33,316 nucleotides of DNA from Chitinophaga pinensis (GTDB lineage Bacteria > Bacteroidota > Bacteroidia > Flavobacteriales_D > Crocinitomicaceae). Location of the stretch: the NCBI GenBank assembly GCA_945870115.1, contig CAMBRH010000002.1, forward strand, positions 1 to 33,316, given 5' to 3'. A model generated the notes under the pieces. That model saw only the letters and a list, made by a program, of their open reading frames with translations. It made no database searches and was not told the DNA's origin. The position numbers and the translations under genes are program-made. Every line of letters starts with the position of its first letter. Within the stretch, counting starts at the first letter, position 1. Below are positions 1 through 9,403 of this stretch, in pieces.

Positions 1-476
1 TTCCATTCAGGTAAAAAATCTTCAATTTCTTCATCTGTTGGACGCAAAAACATGTTGTAAGCAAACATATTTGACCAAGAAAATTCCGTAACAACTCTTA
101 AATTTAAACGGAAATCATCGTTTGCACAAGCGTAAGCATCTCTCACATACATATCTTTTTCAGTTAGATATGCTTTCATGCGTTGGTATAAGTTTTCAAA
201 TTTTTCTGGAGAAAACTTGATGTTTACATCACCCCACCACACTGAATTTTCAGTTTTTTCGTCGCAAACAACAAAACGATCTTTTGGAGATCTTCCTGTA
301 AATTCACCCGTTTCAATAGCAATAGCTCCAGTATCCGTAAGAACTCCTTGTCCGCTAATAATAGTGTCTTCAACAAGTTCTGCTGGTGACAAATTCCAAA
401 AAACATTTCCTAGGTTGTTTAGACCTAAACTTTCGTTCAAATCGGCATTTTTTCCTCTTTTACCAAATTCGTTCAT
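1..476 (-). CDS. pckA: Phosphoenolpyruvate carboxykinase (ATP), N-terminal part, truncated by window edge
   Basis: Minus-strand translation from ATG at 476 reads MNEFGKRGKNADLNESLGLNNLGNVFWNLSPAELVEDTIISGQGVLTDTGAIAIETGEFTGRSPKDRFVV..., a typical ATP-PEPCK N-terminus (TGEFTGRSPKDRF). Confidence 0.93.
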   Translation of the reverse strand, partial: MNEFGKRGKNADLNESLGLNNLGNVFWNLSPAELVEDTIISGQGVLTDTGAIAIETGEFTGRSPKDRFVVCDEKTENSVWWGDVNIKFSPEKFENLYQRMKAYLTEKDMYVRDAYACANDDFRLNLRVVTEFSWSNMFAYNMFLRPTDEEIEDFLPEW

Positions 477-684
477 AATTTTTTAATTTTTTTATCTGCC
501 TTAGGCGGAATAGATTTGTGGCGCAAAATTACTAATTTTATGTAGAACTTTTTGAAAAACCAAGTGCATATTATTAACAATTAGTGAAAGAAATGTTAAA
601 TCTTGTTGAAAAATAATTCGATTTAGCATTTTTAAACTTAGTGTAATTTTGACGCTAATTTGTTTTTTGTCTGTTATTTTTTCT

Positions 685-692
685 TATATTTG
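685..692 (+). promoter_or_regulatory. Bacteroidota -7 box TATATTTG
   Basis: Matches TAnnTTTG, 18 nt before ATG 711; a TTG lies 15 nt upstream (667-669), shorter spacing than consensus. Confidence 0.5.
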
Positions 693-710
693 ACAAAATA
701 ATTAGTGAAA

Positions 711-1097
711 ATGAAAATTATATTTTACGATGGAGAATGTGGATTTTGTAACAAATCTGTTCAATTGGTTTTGAATAATGAAAAAACGCATGAAATAAAA
801 TTTGCTGCACTTCAATCTGATTTTGCAATTAATTTTTTTAAAGATCAAAATTTACTAAAAGCTGATATGAGTACATTTTATTTTTGGAACGAAGAAAAAA
901 TGTTTCAAAAGTCAAGAGGTGCATTAAAAGTTTTATCATTTTTAAAATTCCCATGGTCATTATTAAAAATTGGTTATTTAATTCCTAATTATTTAAGAGA
1001 TAAAATGTATGATTTCATTGCAAAAAGAAGAACAAAATTAAGCACTGGTTTTTGTGTTTTACCAAGTCCTGAGCAAAAAAGTCGATTTTTAAAGTGA
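711..1097 (+). CDS. DCC-family thiol-disulfide oxidoreductase (DUF393)
   Basis: IIFYDGECGFCNKSVQ motif at N-terminus; the ORF track starts at GTG 705 but ATG 711 is a likely start. Confidence 0.88.
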   Translation: MKIIFYDGECGFCNKSVQLVLNNEKTHEIKFAALQSDFAINFFKDQNLLKADMSTFYFWNEEKMFQKSRGALKVLSFLKFPWSLLKIGYLIPNYLRDKMYDFIAKRRTKLSTGFCVLPSPEQKSRFLK

Positions 1098-1172
1098 GAT
1101 ATTAACAAAGTAAAACTTATAAATTTCTCAACTAAAAAGTAAAATAAGCAAAACTTAAACTATTTTTGTTTT

Positions 1173-1505
1173 GTGGAAAAGCAAGTTGAAAATTCATCAT
1201 TTAAAGATAAGATTATATTCTGGAAACACCGATTGAGGTTTTTTAGAAATAAATATATTTTCACTATTACTGTTTTTGCTGTTTTCGCGTTATTTCTTGA
1301 TGACAACGATATTTTCACCTTATTTTCTCAAAATAGTAAGTTGAATAAAATTCAAACAGATCAAAAAAATGTTCAACAAAAATTGAGAGAAACAAGACAT
1401 ACTTTAAAACAATTGTCTTTTGGTTCTGAACTTGAAAGATTCGCTCGAGAAGAAAAATTGTTCAAAAAAGACAATGAAGATATTTTTATTTTGAGCTACG
1501 AGTAA
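1173..1505 (+). CDS. FtsB/DivIC-like septum formation initiator
   Basis: 110 aa, short N-terminal cytoplasmic part, one TM segment (YIFTITVFAVFALFL), then a coiled coil ending in ELERFAREEKLFKKDNEDIFIL, typical of FtsB/DivIC. Confidence 0.8.
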   Translation: MEKQVENSSFKDKIIFWKHRLRFFRNKYIFTITVFAVFALFLDDNDIFTLFSQNSKLNKIQTDQKNVQQKLRETRHTLKQLSFGSELERFAREEKLFKKDNEDIFILSYE

Positions 1506-1590
1506 AATTAAGAGTGAAGAATTAAAAATTAAGAATTAAGAGAGCAGAATTAAAAATTTATAACTCAACATTCTTAACTCATAACTAATT

Positions 1591-2562
1591 TCAGTATTTA
1601 TAAAATCTCCCTCTAAATTTCCTGAAATTTTCTAATTCAAAACAGGGATTTACCTCTTTCAAAATAGGGAATTCAAATCTTTTTTCAGCATATTTATATT
1701 GTGCTCTTTTTGACGATAAAAATTCCAGCATTTTTTGTGCGTTAGCTGGATTTCTTGCATAACGGTAAATTCCACCTCCAGAAATTGACATATAACAACC
1801 TCTTTTACGCTGGTTTGGGAAAATTGCTTGAACTTTATGAGAATTTTTCGCATTTTTAGTGTCATAATTAGAATGACTTCTTGCAAGGTTGGATAATTTC
1901 ACAATACTTAATAATGCTTCCACATTTTTCACTCGGTCAATTTGTTTAAAATCATCACCTGATTTTGGTAATAATCTTTGTCTTTCAAGTTTTAATAAAA
2001 AAGTATCTGCTTCAGATTTCAATAAAAAGCGAATATTGTTTGTAAAACATTTTAAAGTTTGATCATTTTTTTCTTGGAACGAAATTTTATTTTTCCATTT
2101 AGGTTTCAATAATTCATGGTAATTTTTAATGGTATCTTTTGAAAGTATATTTTTATTGTAAATAATAACCAACGGTGTTTTTGAAAGTCCAAACCAATTG
2201 TTTCTTTTGGAACGATAAATAGGATCAATGTTTTTTTTTAAAACGTTAGATGTAATGGGAAGAAATAACTTTTTCTGGCTTGCTTTTTTCAATAAATTGT
2301 AATTACTTAAAAGGATTAAATCAGCTTCTGAATTAAATTTTTCAGTTTTAATTTTCTGTAATATTGAATCACTTGGAATGTATCGAAAACGAACTTTTAT
2401 CTTTTCTTCTTTCTCAAATTTCATGAAAATTAGTGAATCGTTACCAGTTTTTGAATCAGAATATATAGTGAGGTAATTGTATTTTATTTCCTCAGCATCT
2501 TTTACTGAACATGACGAAAATAAAACAATAAATATGATTAAAGTAAAAAAGTGAAGCTTCAT
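1591..2562 (-). CDS. Extracellular solute-binding lipoprotein (iron-type ABC substrate-binding family)
   Basis: Lipobox MKLHFFTLIIFIVLFSSCS; AEKRFEFPIL, NPANAQKMLEFLSS and KTPLVIIYNKN resemble Fe3+ ABC binding proteins. Confidence 0.75.
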   Translation of the reverse strand: MKLHFFTLIIFIVLFSSCSVKDAEEIKYNYLTIYSDSKTGNDSLIFMKFEKEEKIKVRFRYIPSDSILQKIKTEKFNSEADLILLSNYNLLKKASQKKLFLPITSNVLKKNIDPIYRSKRNNWFGLSKTPLVIIYNKNILSKDTIKNYHELLKPKWKNKISFQEKNDQTLKCFTNNIRFLLKSEADTFLLKLERQRLLPKSGDDFKQIDRVKNVEALLSIVKLSNLARSHSNYDTKNAKNSHKVQAIFPNQRKRGCYMSISGGGIYRYARNPANAQKMLEFLSSKRAQYKYAEKRFEFPILKEVNPCFELENFRKFRGRFYKY

Positions 2563-2674
2563 TTTACAAAGCTAAATAAAATTATAGAATATTTGTTTTT
2601 AATGTTTTTCAAAAAGCTAAGATAAATCATAAAAATGTTTGATTTCACTTCTAATTTTTTTTATAAGTTCAATT

Positions 2675-2682
2675 TACCTTTG
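2675..2682 (+). promoter_or_regulatory. -7 box TACCTTTG
   Basis: TAnnTTTG match 16 nt before ATG 2699. Confidence 0.5.
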
Positions 2683-2698
2683 TAGAAAATAATTAATC

Positions 2699-3079
2699 AT
2701 GGAAAAAGCAAAAGTATTTGATCAACATGCTGAAAACACAGAATTTTCTGCAAAATTAGATTTTTATAAAGACGAAATTAAAATCTTCAAGAATCGTTTG
2801 GAGGAAATTGTTTCAAAAAATAATCAAGTTGAATGTTTATCTGAATTAGAAAAATTTCAAAATCAATTGATAATCCAACGCAATAACATTGATGAATTAA
2901 AACACAAAGTTACTGTTGACGAAGATCGATTAATTCATGAAATAAACAAAAATGAAGTTGCAATTGATCATAGAAGCATTGAAAATCATAGCGTTGAGAA
3001 AGATGAAATGGAGAGTTTTGAGAAAAATTTCCATAATTTAAGACATGAAATTAATTTGTTTTTCACTAAATGGATGTGA
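2699..3079 (+). CDS. Hypothetical coiled-coil protein
   Basis: 126 aa, charged helical composition, no recognised domain; followed by a terminator. Confidence 0.7.
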   Translation: MEKAKVFDQHAENTEFSAKLDFYKDEIKIFKNRLEEIVSKNNQVECLSELEKFQNQLIIQRNNIDELKHKVTVDEDRLIHEINKNEVAIDHRSIENHSVEKDEMESFEKNFHNLRHEINLFFTKWM

Positions 3080-3138
3080 TCAACTTATATTTCAATTGAT
3101 TAATATAAAATTAAGTTATACAATTTTAATCAATCCAA

Positions 3139-3167
3139 AAACCCAACTATTTTTTTTAGTTGGGTTT
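3139..3167 (+). terminator. Rho-independent terminator
   Basis: AAACCCAACTA-N7-TAGTTGGGTTT 11-bp perfect stem followed by a T-rich tract. Confidence 0.85.
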
Positions 3168-3228
3168 ATTTTTTTGTACCAATTATAAGAATTCTTATTT
3201 TTTTCTAAAATATTTACTTTTGGTTTCT

Positions 3229-3236
3229 TACCTTTG
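3229..3236 (+). promoter_or_regulatory. -7 box TACCTTTG
   Basis: TAnnTTTG match upstream of the 3279 ORF. Confidence 0.45.
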
Positions 3237-3278
3237 TGAAAAATCGTTTAATTAATCAATTATTAAGTTTATCAAAAA

Positions 3279-3854
3279 GTGGCTGTAACAACTAAAACCC
3301 AAGAGAAAAAAATAAATCAATTATTACTTGATTTGAATTCCTCAAATCCTGGAAAAGTTACAATTGCTCTTGATTCCCTGCAAGTTTATGGTGATTCAAG
3401 TATTATTTTTCCTCTTTTTGATTTTTTAAAAAATAGTGATGATGAAAAATCAAAAGCTGAAGTTCTAGAATTTTTATGTAATCTAAAAGATACAAATTCC
3501 ATGACTAAAGTAATGGAATGTTTAAAAGATGAACATTTTGCTGCTGTAAGAATTGAAATTTTAACAGCCATATGGAATTGTCCGATAAATTTTAGTGAAT
3601 TTTTACATGAATTTGTTAAAATTGCAGTCGAAAATGACTATTTACATTGCTTAGAATGTTTAACAATAATTGAAAATTTAGACGGACCTTTTGATGAAAA
3701 ATCAGTTTTTGAATCACAATTATTTTTAAAAGATTACCACGAAAACAAATATCCTAAAACAAAGGAAAAAGATTTATTAATAAGTGAAATCGCAATTTTA
3801 ATCCGTGATTTTGATTTGGATACGGACGATTCCATTGGTGCCGAATACGAATAA
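3279..3854 (+). CDS. HEAT-repeat-like hypothetical protein
   Basis: 191 aa from GTG start; repeated amphipathic helices (IIFPLFDFLKNSDDEKSKAEVLEFLCNLKDTNSMTKVMECLKDEHFAAVRIEILTAIW). Confidence 0.65.
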   Translation: MAVTTKTQEKKINQLLLDLNSSNPGKVTIALDSLQVYGDSSIIFPLFDFLKNSDDEKSKAEVLEFLCNLKDTNSMTKVMECLKDEHFAAVRIEILTAIWNCPINFSEFLHEFVKIAVENDYLHCLECLTIIENLDGPFDEKSVFESQLFLKDYHENKYPKTKEKDLLISEIAILIRDFDLDTDDSIGAEYE

Positions 3855-4003
3855 TTTTAAGTATCTTTTAAAATTGCTTTTTCTTCGTTGAACTTTAAAT
3901 ATAAAATGCTCATCAACTTAAGTTGACTGCGCTTTTAAATTTTTGTTCGCCTCAAAAAATCTAATTTTAAAAGATCCTTAAGATTTATTATTTAAATTTT
4001 ATT

Positions 4004-4011
4004 TACCTTTG
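4004..4011 (+). promoter_or_regulatory. -7 box TACCTTTG
   Basis: TAnnTTTG match 14 nt before ATG 4026. Confidence 0.5.
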
Positions 4012-4025
4012 AAAAAACTTGATAC

Positions 4026-4334
4026 ATGAATTTTAGAAATTGGACGAAACAACACACGCTGGGTTTATTGCTTGGAATCGCGACAACAATCGTTTTCATA
4101 CCGATTATTATGTTTGTTTTAGGAAGTATTGATAATATTCCATTTTCACGGATGTGGTTCAAATTTAGCCTGATACATGCTGAAAAAACACGCATTGTTT
4201 CCTTGGCAAGTATTGCAAATCTGATTTGGTTTCATACTTTTCTTAAAAAAGAGAATTTTTCTTATGGTCAAGGTGTAATTTTTGCGACAATATTAAATTT
4301 ACTTTTCATTCTTTATTATAAATTTCTTGCTTAA
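4026..4334 (+). CDS. Small integral membrane protein upstream of lpxB
   Basis: 102 aa, three hydrophobic segments; stop overlaps the lpxB start (TAATG). Confidence 0.75.
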   Translation: MNFRNWTKQHTLGLLLGIATTIVFIPIIMFVLGSIDNIPFSRMWFKFSLIHAEKTRIVSLASIANLIWFHTFLKKENFSYGQGVIFATILNLLFILYYKFLA

Positions 4335-5482
4335 TGAATGATTTAGCAAAAAAAAAGAAAATTTATATCATTGCTGGTGAAGCTTCTGGTGATTTACACG
4401 GAGCAAATTTGGTAAAAGCATTAAAAAAAGTTTCAACCGAAAATAACAGAGAATTAGATTTTCGTTTTTGGGGAGGAGATTTAATGCAAAAAGAAATTGG
4501 GAAACCAGTAAAACACATAAAAGAATTGGCTTTCATGGGTTTTATAGAAGTGATTTCAAATCTAAAGACAATTCTGAATAACATTAAATTTTGTAAACAA
4601 GACATTGAAAGTTTTGATCCAGACGCCTTAGTTCTAATTGATTATCCAGGTTTTAATTTAAGAATTGCTGAATGGGCAAAAGCAAAAGGCATAAAAGTAT
4701 TTTATTATATTTCACCGCAAGTGTGGGCTTGGAAGCAATCTCGGGTCTATAAAATTAAAAGAACAGTAGATCATTTATTTGCCATTTTGCCTTTTGAAGA
4801 AGAATTTTACAAAAAATTTAATTACAAAGTTGAATTTGTCGGACATCCATTGTTAGATGCAATTGAACAATATAAAGAAATTGAATTTTCTGAAACTGAA
4901 TTTAGAGAAAGAAACGAGCTGTCTCAAAAACCAATTATTGCCGTTTTACCTGGCAGTAGAAAACAAGAAATTAGAGTAAAATTGCCAATCATGTTGGAAG
5001 CTGTGAAAAATTATTCCTCTTATGAAATTTTAATCGCTGGCGCACCTTCTTTAGATCCTGATTTTTATAAACCCTTTTTAATTTATCCAAATATTAAAAT
5101 TATTCATGGGGAAACGTATAACATTTTAAATTTAGCCGAAGCAGCAATTGTAACATCGGGAACTGCAACTTTGGAAACGGCGCTTTTTTCTGTACCTGAG
5201 GTTGTTTGCTATAAAGCTTCATCGATTTCATATCAAATAGCAAAAAGGTTGATTAAGATTAAATATATTTCCTTGGTGAATTTAATTATGGATCGAGAAG
5301 TTGTGCGTGAACTTATTCAAAATGAGTGTAATGCAACTTTAATAGAATCAGAATTTTCGAAACTAATAAAAGGTGGAGAAAAAAGAGAATTGATGTTGAA
5401 AGATTTTGAATTATTAAAAAAATCACTGGGTTCTGGAGGTGCAAGTGAAAAGGTAGCACGTTTGTTGTTGAATAATTGTTGA
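4334..5482 (+). CDS. lpxB: Lipid-A-disaccharide synthase
   Basis: [56 protein letters not shown] motifs. Confidence 0.95.
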   Translation: MNDLAKKKKIYIIAGEASGDLHGANLVKALKKVSTENNRELDFRFWGGDLMQKEIGKPVKHIKELAFMGFIEVISNLKTILNNIKFCKQDIESFDPDALVLIDYPGFNLRIAEWAKAKGIKVFYYISPQVWAWKQSRVYKIKRTVDHLFAILPFEEEFYKKFNYKVEFVGHPLLDAIEQYKEIEFSETEFRERNELSQKPIIAVLPGSRKQEIRVKLPIMLEAVKNYSSYEILIAGAPSLDPDFYKPFLIYPNIKIIHGETYNILNLAEAAIVTSGTATLETALFSVPEVVCYKASSISYQIAKRLIKIKYISLVNLIMDREVVRELIQNECNATLIESEFSKLIKGGEKRELMLKDFELLKKSLGSGGASEKVARLLLNNC

Positions 5483-5523
5483 AAACAATTTGAATCTGTG
5501 TGATTTCAAGCTTTTTTTGAACT

Positions 5524-5531
5524 TATTTTTG
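5524..5531 (+). promoter_or_regulatory. -7 box TATTTTTG, 4 nt before ATG
   Basis: TAnnTTTG match ending 4 nt before ATG 5536; no clear -33 at normal spacing. Confidence 0.4.
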
Positions 5532-5535
5532 CAAA

Positions 5536-6729
5536 ATGAAAATGCTTTTTCTCTTTATTCTAATTTCTGTAACTCAAATAATCAGTGCTCAGCAATTGCG
5601 TGTTGGAGTTTTGACAGAATATGACATTCAAAGAATTTTATTTTCATATAATGAAGGAAGTTATTTGATTTATGCTGATACTTTCGAATTTGGAGCAATT
5701 CTACCTAATGAGTTTGTCGATATTTCCATAACTTCTGGAGACAAAATACAATTAAAAAAAGGTGTCGAAATATTAGGTGAATTTGAAAAAATTAATTTAG
5801 TTGAAACAATTCCTTCAAGTTCAATAGCTCTAACTTCAAAAAGTCCGGTTGTTAAAGAAAGAAAATACCAAGATGATTTTGAAATAACATTGAGTGCTAA
5901 AGGTTTAATAATTGTAAATCTTGTTGACATGAACAATTATTTGGCTGGTGTTGTAGAATCAGAAGGTGGCGGCGGTAAAGAATTAGAATATTACAAAGTT
6001 CAAGCAATCATGTGCAGAACCTATGTCTTGAAAAATTTGAGTAGACATAAAGATTTGGGTTACGGTGTTTGTGATCGTGTGCATTGTCAAGCATATCATT
6101 CGATGTTGAAATACACTCCAAAAATTATGGACGCTGTTAAAGCTACAGAAAGCCTTGTTTTAATTGATGATAAAACGAATTCAAAAGGAGAATTAGCAGG
6201 AACGTATTTTCATGCAAATTGTGGTGGTCAAACGAGCAATGCAGCTGATGTTTGGAATACAAATTTACCTTATTTAAATACTTTTAAAGACACATTTTGC
6301 ATTTATACCAAGCAAGCAACCTGGGAAAAAAGAATTTCACAGCAAAAATGGGCTGATTTTTTAGTTTCAAGATACAATTATCCGTTGTATGATAGTGTTT
6401 TTGGGCCAATGATTTTCACCTTTAATCAACCTGAGAGAATTGCGTTTTATCAAAGTCCGGCTTTAGGAGTTCCCTTGAGAGATTTACGAACAGAATTCCA
6501 ATTAAAATCGACATTTTTTAGTTGCTACCCTGAAGGATTAGATGTTGTAGTTCGAGGAAAAGGTGTAGGACACGGAGTTGGACTTTGTCAAGAAGGAGCA
6601 ATGAAAATGGCAAAATATGGATTCAGTTTCCAACAAATTTCACTTTATTACTTCCCAGGATTAAAACTTGTTTCGTACAAGGATTTTTTATTCTTTAATC
6701 AAAAAATAGTTTCTGAAACAGAGTTTTAG
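5536..6729 (+). CDS. SpoIID/LytB domain-containing protein
   Basis: Signal peptide then YLAGVVESEGGGGKELEYYKVQAIMCRTYVLKN...GKGVGHGVGLCQEGAMKMA, diagnostic of SpoIID. Confidence 0.9.
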   Translation: MKMLFLFILISVTQIISAQQLRVGVLTEYDIQRILFSYNEGSYLIYADTFEFGAILPNEFVDISITSGDKIQLKKGVEILGEFEKINLVETIPSSSIALTSKSPVVKERKYQDDFEITLSAKGLIIVNLVDMNNYLAGVVESEGGGGKELEYYKVQAIMCRTYVLKNLSRHKDLGYGVCDRVHCQAYHSMLKYTPKIMDAVKATESLVLIDDKTNSKGELAGTYFHANCGGQTSNAADVWNTNLPYLNTFKDTFCIYTKQATWEKRISQQKWADFLVSRYNYPLYDSVFGPMIFTFNQPERIAFYQSPALGVPLRDLRTEFQLKSTFFSCYPEGLDVVVRGKGVGHGVGLCQEGAMKMAKYGFSFQQISLYYFPGLKLVSYKDFLFFNQKIVSETEF

Positions 6730-6746
6730 ACTTTCTTGACACAAAA

Positions 6747-6792
6747 AAAAGGAATATCATTATATCTTTTAATGATTTATGACATTCCTTTT
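6747..6792. terminator. Bidirectional terminator between convergent genes
   Basis: AAAAGGAATaTCAT...ATGAcATTCCTTTT; the single mismatch is a G.U wobble in the minus-strand transcript. Confidence 0.7.
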
Positions 6793-6809
6793 ATCTTATG
6801 AATTATAAT

Positions 6810-8219
6810 TTATTTTTTGCTTTGACAAACGAAATCAGTTGTTTCCATTCCTGCTTTCTTAATTCCTGCAAAACCTCCAGCTACGTCAATCATATTATGA
6901 TAACCACGACTTTTTAGTATTGAAGCCGCAATAACTGAACGATATCCGCCAGCGCAATGAATAAAGAAAGGCTTTTCTTTCGGGAATTTTGCTAAATTTT
7001 CATTCAAAAAATCAAGTGGAGTAGAATAAGCTATTTCTAAATGTTCTGCATCATATTCACTTGGTTTTCTGACGTCAAAAACTTGTTTATCTTCTTTTTC
7101 AACACGATTTTTAAACGATTCTGCTGAAATTGATTCAATATTATCAGTTTCTTTACCAGTATTTTTCCAGGCTTCAATTCCACCTTTTAAAAATCCAATT
7201 GTATTGTCAAAGCCTACTCTTGCTAATCGAGTAACTGCCTCTTGCTCTCTTCCTTCTGGACAAACCAATAATATTTCTTGTTTTACGTCCATAATTAAAG
7301 CGCCAACCCATGGGGCAAAACCACCATCAATTCCAATGAATATTGAGTTTGGAATGTGTTCTTTCACAAAATCTTTTTCATTTCGAACATCTAAAATCAA
7401 TGCTTCAGTTTCATTTGCTAAAAGTTCAAATTCATTTGGTGTTAATTCCTTCGTTCCCTTCAAAATCACATCGTCAATGCTTAAATATCCTTGTTTGTTC
7501 ATTTGAACATTCATCCCAAAATATCCAGGGGGAGGTAATAATCCATCTGTCACTTCTGCGATAAACTCCTCTTTGGTCATGTCTTTTCTCAAAGCATAAT
7601 TTGTTGCTTTTTGATCTCCAATTGTTCCAACAGTTTCTTTTGACATATTTTTTCCGCAAGCCGAACCAGCTCCGTGACCTGGATAAACAATCGTTTCATC
7701 TGGTAAAACCATTATTTTTGTTCTTAAACTTTCGAATAAAATTCCAGCCAATTGCTCTTGTGTCATGTCTGCTGCCTTTTGAGCTAAATCAGGTCTCCCG
7801 ACATCACCTAAAAATAAGGTATCACCAGAAAATAAGGCATATTCTTTTCCAGCTTCATCATATAATAAATAAGATGAGCTTTCCATTGTATGACCAGGAG
7901 TATGAAGAATTTTTATTTTAACTTTTCCTAAGTGAAAAATTTGTCCATCTTCAGCAATTGTGCAATCAAAACTTGGCTTAGCTGTTGGACCATAAATTAT
8001 TTCAGCACCTGTTTTTTCTGCTAAAGTAACGTGGCCACTAACGAAATCTGCATGAAAATGTGTTTCAAAAATATACTTGATTTTTGCATTGTCAAGATTA
8101 GCTCTATCGATGTATGAAGAAACTTCTCTTAACGGATCAATTATAGCAACTTCGCCTTCACTTTCAATGTAATAAGCTCCTTGAGCTAAACAACCTGTAT
8201 ATATTTGTTCGACTTTCAT
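6810..8219 (-). CDS. MBL-fold persulfide dioxygenase fused to two rhodanese domains (CstB/Blh-like)
   Basis: ETHFHADFVSGH metal-binding motif, YPGHGAGSACG, then two rhodanese modules (LLVCPEGREQEAVTRL; FFIHCAGGYRSVIAASIL). Confidence 0.9.
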   Translation of the reverse strand: MKVEQIYTGCLAQGAYYIESEGEVAIIDPLREVSSYIDRANLDNAKIKYIFETHFHADFVSGHVTLAEKTGAEIIYGPTAKPSFDCTIAEDGQIFHLGKVKIKILHTPGHTMESSSYLLYDEAGKEYALFSGDTLFLGDVGRPDLAQKAADMTQEQLAGILFESLRTKIMVLPDETIVYPGHGAGSACGKNMSKETVGTIGDQKATNYALRKDMTKEEFIAEVTDGLLPPPGYFGMNVQMNKQGYLSIDDVILKGTKELTPNEFELLANETEALILDVRNEKDFVKEHIPNSIFIGIDGGFAPWVGALIMDVKQEILLVCPEGREQEAVTRLARVGFDNTIGFLKGGIEAWKNTGKETDNIESISAESFKNRVEKEDKQVFDVRKPSEYDAEHLEIAYSTPLDFLNENLAKFPKEKPFFIHCAGGYRSVIAASILKSRGYHNMIDVAGGFAGIKKAGMETTDFVCQSKK

Positions 8220-8339
8220 AATGAATAACTTTTAAATTCTAAAGTACAAATTTAAGAAATAAAAAATGGATTAACTGTAATGAAAGTTACAAAGTTAAAT
8301 TTTGAACAAAAAAAAGCTATTCTAGAATTCAAGGTTATT

Positions 8340-9332
8340 CTATTTGCGTATTTTTTTTATTTCTTTATCTAAATCTGAAAGGTAATTTCTATCTTGTTCT
8401 ATTCTAAATTGTTCAAATTCTGTATGAGCTTTTTCAACTGCTTTTTCATGAGAAATAATTCCCGCGTTTGGTAAAATATCCAAATTATTACTTTCTAAAA
8501 ATTTGTTGGTTCTTTCTAGCCAATCTTTCATGGTCATTAATTGATTTCTTCGTGCTTGAAACTCAGCTAAATCCAAATATGCACTGACAAGCAGATTCAA
8601 ATCACCAATTTCATGCTCATCCAAATAGTTTTTTGCAATTGTGACATCGCTTTTAAGAATTTTTCCATCGGGACTATTTTTCCAAGTGGATAATCCCATG
8701 AAATCCTTGTTTTTATCGACTCGATTAAATACAATTTCAGCTGCCGTTTTTCCAGTTATTGCAAAATGTAATTTGTTTTGGACCATTTTATAAAACAAAT
8801 TCGCTTCATCAGAATTTTTGTTGTAATCAGAACTGCATTGTTGAAATAAATCTCCCAATTTTTGATAAATTCTGCGTTCACTTGATCTAATTTCTCTGAT
8901 TCTTTCGAGTAATTCTTCAAAATAATCCTTACCAAAAGCTTTTCCATTTTTTAGCATTTCGTCATTTAAAACAAAACCTTTAATTATGAATTCTTTTAAG
9001 GTATTTGTAGCCCAAATTCTAAATTGTGTTGCTTGCTTTGAATTTACTCTATATCCAACAGCGATTATAGCATCAAGATTGTAAAACTCAACTTTTCTTT
9101 TAACATTTCGATTTCCTTCAGTTTGAACTGTTTCCAAAATGGAAATAGTTGAATCTTTTAATAATTCAGAGTCTTCATAAATATTCGTAAGATGTTTACT
9201 AATTGCAGGTACTTCAACTCCAAAAAGTTGAGCAAGAGATTTTTGTGTCAACCAGAAACTTTCATTATGAAATGTTACATTTATAATGATATTTTGGTTT
9301 TCGTTTTGATAAAAGATAATATTATTTTGCAT
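8340..9332 (-). CDS. RhuM family protein
   Basis: SFWLTQKSLAQLFGVEVPAISKHLTNIYEDSEL...YNLDAIIAVGYRVNSKQATQFRIWATNTLKEFIIKGFVLNDEMLKNG, characteristic of the virulence RhuM family. Confidence 0.88.
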   Translation of the reverse strand: MQNNIIFYQNENQNIIINVTFHNESFWLTQKSLAQLFGVEVPAISKHLTNIYEDSELLKDSTISILETVQTEGNRNVKRKVEFYNLDAIIAVGYRVNSKQATQFRIWATNTLKEFIIKGFVLNDEMLKNGKAFGKDYFEELLERIREIRSSERRIYQKLGDLFQQCSSDYNKNSDEANLFYKMVQNKLHFAITGKTAAEIVFNRVDKNKDFMGLSTWKNSPDGKILKSDVTIAKNYLDEHEIGDLNLLVSAYLDLAEFQARRNQLMTMKDWLERTNKFLESNNLDILPNAGIISHEKAVEKAHTEFEQFRIEQDRNYLSDLDKEIKKIRK

Positions 9333-9403
9333 TGTGGTTTAGTTAATTGTTATCAAAATTAAACAAAAAAAGATAAAAATCAAAAGCTATTTTAAGATTA
9401 ATT

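Noticed and set aside
178-486. 102-aa plus-strand ORF and the 224-406 minus ORF
   Set aside because: Lie in other frames over the clear pckA coding region.
7204-7921. ORFs antisense to the persulfide dioxygenase gene
   Set aside because: Composition and overlap with a well-supported coding frame indicate spurious ORFs.
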